A DNA stretch of 64,000 nt, from contig JAQMRL010000008.1 in assembly GCA_035578175.1 (NCBI GenBank), positions 9,772,883-9,836,882 on the forward strand. Reading direction: 5' to 3'. The DNA comes from Catonia carolina. Lineage: Eukaryota; Arthropoda; Insecta; Hemiptera; Achilidae. The position numbers and the translations under genes are program-made. Position 1 is the first letter of the stretch, and the number at the start of each line of letters is the position of its first letter. This document shows positions 54,699 to 64,000 of the stretch, piece by piece. The notes below the pieces were generated by a model. It saw only the letters and a program-made list of their open reading frames with translations, made no database searches and was not told the origin of the DNA.

Positions 54699-55096
54699 TG
54701 TGTTGTTTAGGTCATGAGCCAAAAGGCTGGTTTGAACCTGTAGAGGTTTTACTAAGTAAATCGAGGAGTGAGGTGGTTTACCATGCCTTCCTCACTGAGT
54801 GGAAAAGTACACTTATCAGCATGCCAGGCCCTCTGAAAAGCATATATTTTCCACTCTGTAAATGACACTTTCACTTCATTCACCACAGGGTCTGGCTGTA
54901 TAATGAAATTCATTACTTTTAGAGGAGATAACTCTGATTAGTGTCTTTTACACCTCTAAATCTTCAGTTCTTAAATGATTCAGTCATTTAATTGGCTGGC
55001 CATGTGATAAGAAATAGAACTATTTATTTTAGCCCTGAAACTAACAGATTGAGTGTAAATAATTTGACACTCCACCTGTCTGTTATGGGCAAAAAA
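54699..55096 (-). mobile_element. SINE-like retroposon, copy 8, next to the transporter 3' end
   Basis: Duplication AAAACGACATGT (54687-54698, 55097-55108). Lies about 150 bp past the transporter stop codon, in the same sense, and provides an AATAAA on the minus strand at 55028-55023. Confidence 0.82.
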
Positions 55097-55241
55097 AAAA
55101 CGACATGTATCATTACAAAAATAAAAATATACGTCACTAACCTATACTACACAAAATAAATTTAAAAAAAAATCACCTAATATTTTTAAAGGTAGAGTGG
55201 GGATTTAAATGCATATGGGAAGAAATTATGGAAATTTTTTG

Positions 55242-55445
55242 TTAAACAGAAGCTTCATCGATGACTGTGATAAGTCGGCTTGGATTTGCATTTGGACCAG
55301 ATAGTAAACGCCATTTTCCACGAGGCGCTGAATCTTCTTCAGCTTGTCTTGCTAAAGACCATCTCCTTCCTTTCCTATCCATAATGACTGGCATTTCTGC
55401 TATTAAATTATTCTCAAATTCTGATAACATTAGATAATTTTCAAC
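55242..55445 (-). CDS. SLC16 monocarboxylate transporter-like, last coding exon
   Basis: The exon follows a good acceptor (TATTTTCAG on minus, ending at 55446). It continues phase 0 from the exon at 58959-59314 and codes 67 residues, VENYLMLSEFENNLIAEMPV to VIDEASV, then TAA at 55244-55242. This is the hydrophilic cytoplasmic C-terminus. It has no membrane segment and no motif I recognise, so it is assigned by exact splice phase with the upstream exon. A mariner and a LINE fragment sit in the intron before it. Confidence 0.72.
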   Translation of the reverse strand, partial: VENYLMLSEFENNLIAEMPVIMDRKGRRWSLARQAEEDSAPRGKWRLLSGPNANPSRLITVIDEASV

Positions 55446-55507
55446 CTGAAAATACATACAATTAAAATATTGATTAATAAATTCAAACATCATTAAAAAC
55501 ATAAAAA

Positions 55508-56395
55508 TACGAGAGAAGTCCAGAAAGCCTGTCACGTTTTGTGTTGTAGCCGCTAGGGACGCTCCGTCCCTAGCGGCCCTAACGGAGAAACGCTGCGGCA
55601 CCAAAATGGCCGTGATAGCTCCTATCACGGCCATTTTGGTGCCGCAGCGTTTCTCCGTTCAGTGGCTATCCAGCCGTGCTAGTGAGAGGTCTGTGTCGCT
55701 CTTCGTTGTTTTTCAACATCAATTTAAAATGTGTGCCGCAATTCAAAATCCCGCCAGTTTTGAAGTACGGTCGGTAATATGGTTGGAAGAAAGATGGTGA
55801 CTCACTACTCGATCGAATTGTTACAGGAGACAAGACTTGGGTAAAGCATGTCAATTGTGAAATCAAACTGCAGTCTATGGAATGGGGTCACACAAACTCG
55901 CCCAAAAAGCCAAGAAAATGCCTTCAAACATTGTCTACAAGGAAGATTATGGCAACTGTTTTTTGGGACAGGAAAGGAGTTCTTCTTATCGATTTCTTGG
56001 AACGTGGCAACAATCACCTCTGCGAGGTATTGTGAAACACTTGAAAAGTTAAGAAGAGCGATCCAAAACAAGCACAAAGGAAAGTTGACTGGAAAAATTC
56101 TCTTTTTGCATGACAACGCTCGACCACACACGACAAATCGACACAGCGCTTTGACGATGACGCGGAGCTGCAGGAGGGTGTGACTAACTGGTTAAAATTA
56201 CAAGCGGTAGACTTTTATGATGCCAGCATTTCAAAATTAGTTCACCGCTATGATAACTGTCTTAATTTGTTTGGTGATTATGTAGAAAAATAGCATTTTA
56301 GTTGCACTTTCAAATGTAGATAATAAAATTTTTTTCTTGTACTTAGTTTTTTTTATATCAAAACGTGACAGACTTTCTGGACTGCCCTCGTATAA
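55508..56395 (+). mobile_element. Mariner element with a long palindrome at its 5' end
   Basis: The left end TACGAGAGAAGTCCAGAAAG is mirrored by CTTTCTGGACTGCCCTCGTA at the right. After about 70 bp the left side carries a perfect inverted repeat (arms about 45 bp meeting near 55618, AACGGAGAAACGCTGCGGCA mirrored). The transposase is on plus in broken frames. Confidence 0.8.
55800..56300 (+). pseudogene. Mariner transposase remnant, frameshifted
   Basis: A plus frame (55848-56183) has FLHDNARPHTTNRH, the second-Asp block of mariner transposases. KHVNCEIK-like first-Asp context lies just upstream in another frame. The C-terminal SISKLVHRYDNCLNLFGDYV block lies at 56225-56290 in a third frame. 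The third-Asp PPYSPDLAP block is deleted. Dead copy, antisense within the transporter intron. Confidence 0.82.
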
Positions 56396-56814
56396 ACTAA
56401 ATTTGTACAATTTATGTATAAATCTTTAAAATACAGTTTTATCTTAAAATCAATCAAAATGATAAATTAATATTACAGCAGAACCTCATGAAACTCAAAC
56501 AGTTGTAAACTTTGAGGCTGTCAAGATTTTTAAATGTTGAGTTATCATGAATGAGGAGTAGAAGATGAAAGCATACAATTACAATATTAGCTGCAAATTA
56601 TTACATCTTCTAATTTATATTTTATTTTATATATTTGTACTGTAAAATGTTTTTCCCAGTGATTTGGAATTTTTTTGATTCTGACATTAAAAAAAGGGCG
56701 CTACTATTGAATGTGGCCTACTGCGTTATATATAGTGAAGTTTGTATTTTGTTGATTTGGTAGCACTGTCCACTAGTTCTTTTCGCATTTTTACAATATA
56801 ATATAATAATAATA

Positions 56815-57410
56815 ATAATACAAACATTACAATACAGTAATCAAACCAACAATTTTATATGCCAATGAGACCTTGACACTTAACAGGAAAACAGACATGG
56901 AAGGCTTAAAGAAGGAAGAAAGAAAAATAATTAGGAAAATTCTTGGACCTAGATGGACCAAAAACGGGTACAGATTACAGAAAACGTCGAAAATTGAAGA
57001 ATATTCCAACATAGAGATAGACATGAGGAAAAGACGCCTTCAATTTTATGGCCACATTATGAGGATTCCTGACACTAGACTCACAAAGAGAATAGTAAAA
57101 TATGTATCATCACTTGTTAATGGGGGGGATACAAAGTGTTAAAAAAGATTTAGAATTGGCCAAAATCACCAAAGAAGAAATTCTCATTAGAGACAATTTT
57201 AGAACAAAAATTAAAAAAGGGAGGTTAAACCAGAGACAAAAGCTCCAAGAACCGGAAATAAGTGGAGTGGACAGAGAAAAGCTGAATTCTCACACAAAGA
57301 ATGAAAAACTGGTGGGCGGATAAAAAGGACAAGAAATCCCAAAAACAAACCAGATTTACTTAGCGTCTTCCACTTCGGGAGCTTTACGACTAATAATAAT
57401 AATAATAATG
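56815..57410 (+). pseudogene. LINE (non-LTR retrotransposon) 3' end fragment
   Basis: The frame 56873-57142, open further upstream, has ILYANETLTL, ERKIIRKILGPRW and RKRRLQFYGHIMRIPDTRLT. This is the conserved C-terminal region that follows the reverse transcriptase in RTE-like LINEs. The RT itself is absent (5' truncation). It ends in (TAA)n at 57391-57408, a typical LINE tail. Later frame breaks near 57120 show decay. Confidence 0.75.
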
Positions 57411-57569
57411 CTTTATTTTGCACTTTTACAAAAGTTACATCCTTCTTTTACACACGTCTTACGGCTTCACCGCAGTCATCAGCCGGAAAATCAGAGTACA
57501 CTTAATTACAATATTAAAAATACAGTATTATTTTATTAAACATCCTATGTAGGATTTTTAAACTATATA

Positions 57570-58022
57570 TACGATAAAAATAAATACAAAATAGCATATA
57601 AACCCCAGTTTCCTATAAAATTTATTTTACAAAAACATAATATTAAAGCATATGTAAATGATAAAGAAAAAGAAAATAATCAATTTAATTCATGTGGAAT
57701 TTATAAAATTAAATGTAATGAATGTAATGAAATATATATAGGTAAAACCACCAGATCTTTTAAAAAACGGTTTACAGAACACTATTCTAACTATAAAAAA
57801 GGAAATCGAAAATTCTCCAATGTAACTGAACACATGATAAAAAATAAACATAATATGTCGAATATAAAAAATAATCTAGAAATATTAGAAATAAATAACA
57901 AACAAAATGAAATTGAAATTCTGGAAAAATATTATATTTATAAATACAATAGCAGGGAGAAATTAATGAACACACAAATTGAATACGACAATCAACTGAT
58001 TAAGTTGGCAAGACTGTTTTAA
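57570..58022 (+). pseudogene. Penelope-like retroelement, GIY-YIG endonuclease end
   Basis: An open frame, without its natural start, runs to TAA at 58020-58022. It contains CGIYKIKCNECNEIYIGKTT, the GIY-x10-YIG core of the endonuclease that follows reverse transcriptase in Penelope-like elements. The conserved Arg (KKRFTEHY) and late Glu (EILEKYYIYKY) are present. The RT domain is missing, so this is a 5'-truncated copy. The frame is uninterrupted over about 150 codons. The text after the stop is the terminal repeat seen elsewhere in the window, tying those repeats to this family. Confidence 0.8.
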
Positions 58023-58190
58023 ATATAAGAATCGACTATTCCTTATCTACCATGGTAGGAGCAGGAAGTTTTAAATTTTGACTTGTAATAAATGTTAATT
58101 TACTGAAGATGTGTACAAGATACACGAAAGCGCTATAAACATAGGTAAGTGTTTTATGTTACCGTATTCTGGTGGTTAGAAAATATATAT
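58023..58190 (+). repeat. Penelope 3' terminal region with hammerhead-like motif
   Basis: CCTTATCTACCATGGTAGGA, then CTGAAGATGTGTACAAGATA with a GTGTA/TACAC stem and GAAAG (58095-58125), then GGTAAGTGTTTTATGTTACC and TATTCTGGTGGTTAGAAA. Confidence 0.65.
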
Positions 58191-58421
58191 TCAGATTAAA
58201 AATACAGTATAGCTATCAATCAACAATTCATTAGAAAAAAGAAATTATACAACCAATTTTATAAATGACATACATACATTTTGAAACATAACGACATAAT
58301 GAAAAATTAAAATAAAGCACAAAAGGGAATAAATTTAAAAACTAAAACTCATCACCCTATTCATTCCTCTTCCTAGATACAACAGAAGCACAAAACAAAC
58401 AATTAATCGAATTTTTATGCC

Positions 58422-58931
58422 TTAGTAATTAAATTCTGCAATCAATGCCCATCTACATCTCCAAGCATCTTTACAAAAGGACGCAAGCCCTTGCCGGTCT
58501 TTCCCATTTAAAAATTCCAGAAAAGCTTCCTGTCCCAATTCATTCTGCCCCAACCATTTTCGGCGCCATTTCCTAAGTACTGGACATCTTCCCACAAAGT
58601 GAAATATGTCCTCTTTTTCTCCCAAATTACACATAGAACAATTAAAATTTTTATCAACAACCCATGGTTTGTAATTTAAGTCTACCAATTCACCACGTGC
58701 TTTAATGATCCACCTGATTTTTGACAGATCCTCCATCACATTAAAATAACTGGCTTCGCCAAAAACTACGTGTAGCTGTTTATACCAACTGTGATACCTT
58801 GTTGCGTTAATTTCTGCCAGAGAATGTTCCTTCTGCTTGTCTTGGAGTGATAATATAATCTCCTTAAACCATCCCTTCCAATTCACCATATTGCCTATTT
58901 CAAACCTCATCCCTAGACCTAATTGTGACAA
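58422..58931 (-). pseudogene. LINE reverse-transcriptase C-terminal fragment
   Basis: A 169-aa frame ending in TAA. The middle has KPWVVDKNFNCSMCNLGEKE and then DIFHFVGRCPVLRKWR, a C-x2-C-x7-H-x4-C zinc-knuckle pattern found after the RT domain in several non-LTR retrotransposon clades. The upstream RT is absent, so this is a 3' fragment. It lies in the transporter intron, ends 28 bp short of the upstream exon's donor site, and runs in the gene's sense. An included host exon is less likely because of the domain. Confidence 0.7.
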
Positions 58932-58958
58932 AAAGTATAAAATAAAAATTTAACATAC

Positions 58959-59314
58959 CTTATTGCATGATGTTATGCAATCTCCGATGTAATCGAGATC
59001 ATCTAATATATTATCAGGTAAATCCATATCGGCGATACCTTCCTCCGATATACAAGTCAATTCTGGTTTATCAGGAGGAGCATTAGCTGGTGGTTCAACG
59101 ACGACTAACTCTTCAGGTTCAGCGGCAAAAGAGAGCCTTCGTCGTTGTGGACATGTCTCTGAGACACATAATTGACGTGCGCCATCTCCATGTTTATGCC
59201 TAGCTAAATTCCTTCTGTGAAGGTCTATGAAGAATAATGATAAACTTCCTACTAGAACACATGTTGAACTGAAGTAATAACCAGATTTCCCGCCACAACC
59301 GACATTTATATAAC
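58959..59314 (-). CDS. SLC16 monocarboxylate transporter-like, penultimate coding exon
   Basis: Bounded by an acceptor (CCTTTCAG, minus) and a donor (AAG|GTATGT). The first two bases complete a Gly codon split with the exon at 63055-63436, and the exon ends in phase 0. It codes YINVGCGGKSGYYF, then the last membrane segment (SSTCVLVGSLSLFFIDLHRR), then a charged cytoplasmic tail (CPQRRRLSF..PEELVVVEPP). The SLC16 family carries monocarboxylates or related small molecules across the plasma membrane; the substrate here cannot be told from sequence. Confidence 0.85.
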
Positions 59315-59387
59315 CTGAAAGGAATTGAAAAATAATAATTAACTTTGTCTGAAATGTATATCTCATATGTTAATCTCATATCTTCAC

Positions 59388-60690
59388 ACAGAGTGTTTCA
59401 TAATGTTCTTTGGGGTTATGAAAATTCAGTACAAAAAACTATTTCACTTACCTAAATGAAAGTTGTACGGGCCGACGCAGGGACTCAAACAGTTATTTTT
59501 AAACATTTATAAATGTTCAATGTGTACTCCTTTGGTGACACGACACACATCAACACGAAAGTCTAGCTCTTGCCAAACACATTCTAACATGTCCCTTTCG
59601 ATAGAGTTGATTGCATTGATTATACGATCCTTCAGCTCAGCGATATCGTTCGGCATTGGTGGGATAAACATCATGTCTTTCACATAACCCCAGAGAAAGA
59701 AGTCACATGTCATGAGATCTGGTGATCTTGGTGACTACAGCATAACGTATTGGTCTTCTTCAGACGCACATCCTATCCAGCGCTGACGTGTTTCATCTCC
59801 ATCAGATAAACGCTGTATTAATTAATTGAAGATGGTACGGTTTGAATAATAAACGTTTACGAAGAACTCTCCACACCGTTTTTTGTTTTTTGGAATTCCT
59901 AACTTTCTGCCTGCAGACGCAGCCAATTTTGACGGGCTGCGAATAAAATTTGCACACAAATGTTTGACATTGGCAACTGAGGTTGATGAACGACCAATTG
60001 ATTTCCTCTTGCACAAGCAACCAGTTTCACTTTCACATAACCCCAGAGAAAGAAGTCACATGTCGTGAGGTCTGGTGATCTTGGTGTCTACAGCATAATG
60101 TGTTGATCTTCTTCAGACCTGCGTCCTATCCAGCGCCGACGTGTTTCATCTTCATCAGATAGATGCTGCATTAATTGAAGATGGTACGGTTTGAATAATT
60201 AACGTTTACAGAGAACTCTCCACACCGTTGTTTTTGTAACTCCTTACTCTCTGCCTGCAGATGCAGTCGATTTTGACGGACTGCGAATAAAATTTCCACA
60301 CACGTTTGACATTGGCATCTGAGGTTGATAGACGACCAGTTGATTTCTGCTTGCACAAGCAACCAGTTTCACTGAATTGTTTATACCATGCACGAATTGA
60401 ATTGTCTCACTTGGTGGATCCTTATTGAATTTCTACCGAAAAGCACATTGCACAGTAATTACTGACTTTGACACATGAAATTCTAACACACAAAACGACT
60501 TCTCGCTTCCCGTGGCAGCCATTTTCTCTACTGTCTACGCCTAGCATGCAAACTGTTAACTAACTGCCCAGAATATGTGGAAAAAAACTATTTGAAGTGC
60601 TCTTTTGTACAGTACTTGTTTCATTCTTACAAGTGAAAAACTTTTTTTGTAATGAATTTTCGTAACCCCGTACATTATGAAACACTCTGT
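59388..60690 (-). mobile_element. Tc1/mariner-type element with internal tandem duplication
   Basis: Ends ACAGAGTGTTTCATAATGT are mirrored at 60672-60690. The minus frame 59507-59713 (TCDFFLWGYVKDMMFIPP..DMLECVWQELDFR) is the C-terminal part of the same transposase type as at 682-1571. A 353-bp segment is tandemly duplicated (TTTCACATAACCCCAGAGAA at 59678 and 60031), repeating the mid-protein region. Many frame breaks. Confidence 0.8.
59507..60365 (-). pseudogene. Transposase remnant, duplicated and frameshifted
   Basis: Pieces: the C-terminal block 59507-59713; a mid-block in 59802-60020 (CQCQTFVCKF..SQPVKIG in one frame); and a second, diverged copy of that block at 60171-60362. The catalytic core is interrupted, so it is inactive. 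Confidence 0.75.
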
Positions 60691-60739
60691 ATTAAAATCC
60701 TTTCATATCTATATGCTAAAAATTGTTTATACAGAGGAC

Positions 60740-61045
60740 TCTCTCTCCCTTAACCAATCTTTCCATTCACTGGCACTATCTCACTTATTCTCACTGAATA
60801 TCTCACTTAATCTCAAGAGAAACACAAGGTGGAAAATCTCACTGAAGCTCTAACTTAGTCTCAAGACAAATAGAAGGTGGTAAATCTCACTGAATATCTC
60901 ACTTAATCTCAAGAGAAACACAAGGTGGAAAATCTCACTGAATGTCTCACTTAATCTCAAGAGAAACACAAGGTGGAAAATCTCACTGAATCTCTCACTT
61001 AGTCTCAAGACAAACACAAGGTGGAAAATCTCACTTGGTCTCTAC
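60740..61045. repeat. 48-bp minisatellite, about five units
   Basis: AATCTCACTGAA starts recur at 60835, 60883 and 60931 and continue to about 61040. The unit includes CTCACTTAATCTCAAGAGAA and ACACAAGGTGG. Confidence 0.88.
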
Positions 61046-61130
61046 CTTGTAGAGAATAAAAATATAATAAATGAGGCGATTTAAAAAAAAAAAATTGTTG
61101 GAACCTTTTTTGAGATCTGAGAACATTTAC
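61046..61130 (-). repeat. Helentron/HINE-like scrap
   Basis: CTACCTTGTAGAGAATAAAA and ATGAGGCGATTT match the element interior. Confidence 0.6.
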
Positions 61131-61149
61131 TTGCAACTAAGTAAAATGT

Positions 61150-62760
61150 AACATGATTAAACTCCAGTTAATCGTAAATGGGACAGATAAATGGAGGAAG
61201 TGGGCCAACCATCTTACTATCGGAGGTACAGGCAGCAATTAATGGAATGAAAAAAGGCAAAGCAGCAGGGCCAGACAACATTCAGGTAGAGTTTGTCAAA
61301 CTTTTGAATGAAAAAGGACTACAGAAGATCACAAACCTCTTCAACAAGATCTACTCTTCGGGCAATATACCACATGACTGGTTGGTCTCGGAATTCATTG
61401 CTCTTCCTAAAAAGCCTGGAGCCAAACAATGCGAAGATCACCCATTAGTCTCATGAGCCATCTTTTAAAGTTTTCCTCAAAATAATTCATGGGAGAATTT
61501 ACAGGAGATGTGAAGAACAAATATCTCGGAATCAGTTTGGTTTTGTCAATGCAGTTGGAACCAGAGAAGCGTTATTTGCTGTGCAAGTCTTGGTCCAGAG
61601 ATGCAGAGATGTAAACTGTGATGTTTATTGCTGCCTAATAAATTACCAGAAGGCTTTCGACCATGTACAACATGAAAAAATGGTTGAAATAATGAGACAG
61701 ACTGGTATTGATGAAAAGGACATGAGAATAATCACCAACTTGTACTGGGGCCAAACAGCAAAAATGAGGGTAGATGGCGAAACAACAGATGAGATAGGAA
61801 TAAGAAGAGGAGTCCGACAGGGATGTGTCTTGTCGCCATTGCTGTTCAACTGCTATTCGGAACAGATTTTTAGAGAGGCATTGGATGGTGAAGAGGAGTA
61901 TGGAATACCAATTCAAGGTGAGAGAATCAACAATATAAGATATGCGGATGACACCATAGTACTTGCCGATAGTGAAGAAGGTCTACAGCATCTAGTGAGC
62001 AAAATAGCCACAGTAAGTTGCAAATATGGCCTTGATATCAACAGTAAGAAAACGAAGTTCATGTTGATCTCCAAGCACAGAAACGACAATGCCAAAATTT
62101 TCGTCAATAACCAGCAATTAGAACGTGTGAAACACACAATGTACCTGGGAACAATGATAAATGAAAATTGGGACATGGCACAGGAGATTAAATATCGCAT
62201 AGCAAGGGCAACAGTTGCTTTCAATAAAATGAACAGAGTTCATTTTATTGAAAGTGAGTTTCAGGAGCCATGATCTTACCATTGAAACGAAAATCAGACT
62301 TTTGAGGTGCTACATCTTCTCTATTTTGCTGTATGGAGCAGAGACATGGACATTGAACAAGAGTATGATTAAACGTATAGAAGCCTTTGAATTGTGGTTG
62401 TACCGGAGAATGCTTAAAATATCATGGACAGAGCATGTAACAAATGAAGAAGCTCTGAGACGGATGAAGAAATCCAGAGAAATATTGAACACCATCAAGA
62501 TCCGTAAACTTCAGTATTTGGGACACGTCATGCGGAATGAGTCCAGATACTCTTTGATACAGCTCATTGTGCAAGGGAAAATTGATGGAAGGAGAGGACC
62601 AGGAAGAAGAAGAATATCCTGGCTACACAACCTCAGGGAATGGACCGGAAAGACATCTGCTGAACTTTTCCGTATTGCTGTCGACAAAGTGAGAATTGCC
62701 ATGTTGGTCGCCAACATCCGAAACGGATAGCGCACTAAAAGAAGAAGAATCGTAAAGTAA
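61150..62760 (+). mobile_element. 5'-truncated RTE-like LINE in the transporter intron
   Basis: Contains most of a reverse transcriptase and the downstream region in three frames (61178-61456, 61581-62273, 62248-62730). The 5' endonuclease is absent. The 3' end AGAAGAAGAATC is a short-repeat tail of LINE type. It lies antisense to the transporter. Confidence 0.85.
61178..62730 (+). pseudogene. LINE reverse transcriptase, three frame pieces
   Basis: Piece one has the RT start (KKGKAAGPDNIQVEFVK, then NIPHDWLVSEFIALPKK). Piece two has SYCCL-INYQKAFD-type finger/palm motifs, RRGVRQGCVLSPLLFN and the active-site YADDTIVLA. Piece three has the thumb/C-terminal block (LYGAETWTLNK, YRRMLKISWTEHVTNEEAL, LQYLGHVMRN, GRRGPGRRRISWL). 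Frameshifts near 61456-61560 and 62248-62273 and the missing endonuclease leave it inactive. An intact element would reverse-transcribe its RNA at a nicked target. Confidence 0.86.
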
Positions 62761-62779
62761 AAAAGGTACATCAACATCT

Positions 62780-63030
62780 TTTGGTCTTTAACGACTACTT
62801 TGCAGGCATGTAGCTATGTGTCCCTGGTTTGATTCTCCAGATTAAGCCCCCTGAAGAAAAATCTCTAAACCCATCCCTGAACCAAAATCCTGGCTATGTG
62901 TCTGCTACTTCGAGTTAAGGAACGCTGGGTTTGTGTAATAATTTTTGAGAACCTAGCTGGTAATCGAGCTTAGGACATCTGTTTTATGGTGTATCTAACC
63001 ACTGGAACACCGAGATGACTACTTACAATA
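62780..63030. repeat. tRNA-like SINE scraps
   Basis: TCCCTGGTTTGATTCTCCAG (62820) on plus, and GGTAATCGAGCTTAGGACAT with TCTAACCACTGGAACACCGA (62960-63015) on minus, look like decayed tRNA-type promoter regions. Confidence 0.45.
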
Positions 63031-63054
63031 TTATTATTAATTAAGTTAACTTAC

Positions 63055-63436
63055 CAGAAATAGGAACTCCAATAGCAATAGGAATGGCTTGAGAACACTG
63101 TACAAATCCCCACGTTCTAGCAAAGTTCCTTGCACGCACCCTTTCATAAGTGTACATCTTGAGAGAATAATGATATCCGCCGCAGAATATACCATAGATC
63201 CATACAAAGAGGATATAACCTTGGCGGTTACCGTGCACTGTTGTCAGTGCAAGTATTGAAAGCCCACACATAAACACAGCTGCCTGACATAAATATTGTC
63301 TGGCGATACGACATTCGACGGAATTATGTACTACTACTACGCCAAATGCGGCACAACCTAATGTCCAAGCTAAACCGAGGTACGTCTGCAACAATAACGC
63401 AGTATCACCTAAACCATCTTCTTCTGCTTGATGCGC
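63055..63436 (-). CDS. SLC16 monocarboxylate transporter-like, internal exon
   Basis: Acceptor ATTGAACAG ends at 63437 and donor TCTG|GTAAGT begins at 63054. The exon starts in phase 0 and ends one base into a Gly codon. It codes 127 residues with four likely membrane segments: YLGLAWTLGCAAFGVVVV, YLCQAAVFMCGLSILALT, GYILFVWIYGIFCGGYHYSL and VQCSQAIPIAIGVPISG. The loop YERVRARNFARTWGF lies before the last one. This matches the C-terminal half (about TM8-TM11) of SLC16-type major-facilitator transporters. The N-terminal half must be encoded beyond 64000. Membrane segments and splice sites are seen; transport function is from the family. Confidence 0.87.
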
Positions 63437-64000
63437 CTGTTCAATAAAATAATACAAAATAATTAAAATAAAATATTCAATTAGTGTTTCAGGTGAATTG
63501 ACCAGAATTTTCAATTATTTTAAAGTTATACAATAGAATCTCGATTATCCAACACAAACGGGACTGATAGATGCTTGGATAAGCAAAATGCCAGATAATC
63601 CAAAACTAGATAATTTAAATAAATAGTACACTTGTTGGATTTAAAAAAAACATTAATGAAACAAATAATGATTAAGTTTTTCACAAATTACGAAAAAAAA
63701 TTTTAAATTGTAAATACTATAGGAAAAATTAATAAGTTAAAGTAGGTTTCTAAATACAGTATTAACAACTAAAAAAAGGGCCAAATGAGTAAAATTCAAA
63801 AAATATTTAACACATTTATCATAAAAGCATAGACTACATAAAAAGTTTGGCAGTACAGTAGAACCTGTTTCATCCGGACTAATATGGTGACCAGCCCATC
63901 CGTGTATGGAAAAATCCGGATAACCCAAGGTAATTATAAATAGTTAGAGGCCGAGAAATAAATAACAATAAATAGTTGAATGTTATTCTCAACATTTCTG
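63437..64000. other. Intron sequence with pogo-like ends
   Basis: 63540-63605 (ATCTCGATTATCCAACAC, later GCCAGATAATCC) and 63853-63925 (TACAGTAGAACCTGTTTCAT, then CCGGATAACCC) resemble pogo/Tigger termini. No complete element and no exon seen. Confidence 0.45.

Noticed and set aside
58422..58931. Host exon of the transporter
   Set aside because: The zinc-knuckle pattern and flanks fit a LINE C-terminus, and the flanking exons already join in phase without it.
60740..61045. 48-bp repeats as a CRISPR or coding repeat
   Set aside because: No spacers and no open frame through the array; a simple minisatellite.

Overview
This is about 64 kb of AT-rich eukaryotic nuclear DNA, almost certainly from an insect. 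The evidence is a split host gene with GT/AG introns, mariner/Tc1, piggyBac, pogo, hAT and Penelope-type elements, Copia and Gypsy retrotransposons, tRNA-derived SINEs, and no bacterial operon or ribosome-binding structure. I cannot name the order with confidence.

Only one host gene is supported: the last three coding exons of an SLC16-type monocarboxylate transporter on the minus strand (63436-63055, 59314-58959, 55445-55242 with stop). The exons join in phase at clear splice sites and the 5' exons lie beyond the right edge. Its two introns (about 3.7 and 3.5 kb) are filled with transposon debris: a mariner, two LINE 3' fragments, a Penelope GIY-YIG fragment, a Tc1-like element and a 5'-truncated LINE.

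The rest is mobile DNA, often nested. 0.7-2.6 kb: two internally deleted Tc1/mariner elements. 3.2-4.7 kb: a pogo-like shell holding a Helentron-like element. 5.5-6.5 kb: a GC-rich solo-LTR-like block and an inverted Penelope-type repeat. 7-12.4 kb: decayed mariners. 13.7-21.2 kb: a deep nest (Penelope-type flanks, Helentron-like copy, hAT-like shell, further Penelope-type ends, an apparently complete Gypsy element with identical LTRs, a second solo-LTR-like block). 21.3-26.5 kb: pogo-like, Harbinger-like, MITE and foldback elements. 26.6-30.9 kb: tRNA-SINEs and Helentron-like copies with SINEs inserted. 31.1-36.5 kb: a foldback element split by an intact Copia element with identical 120-bp LTRs. 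36.8-55 kb: inverted mariner, SINEs, Helentron-like copies, and a 41-bp minisatellite inside a pogo-like element.

Three non-host systems stand out. (1) A ~0.95 kb Helentron/HINE-like family with short asymmetric inverted repeats, a terminal 6-bp hairpin, an internal CA/GT microsatellite and an old internal duplication. (2) A ~400-bp SINE-like family with 10-11 bp target duplications, an AAC tail and 5'-truncated copies. (3) Recurrent hammerhead-like motifs in the ends of Penelope-type repeats. The Gypsy element also carries a textbook -1 frameshift signal between gag and pol.
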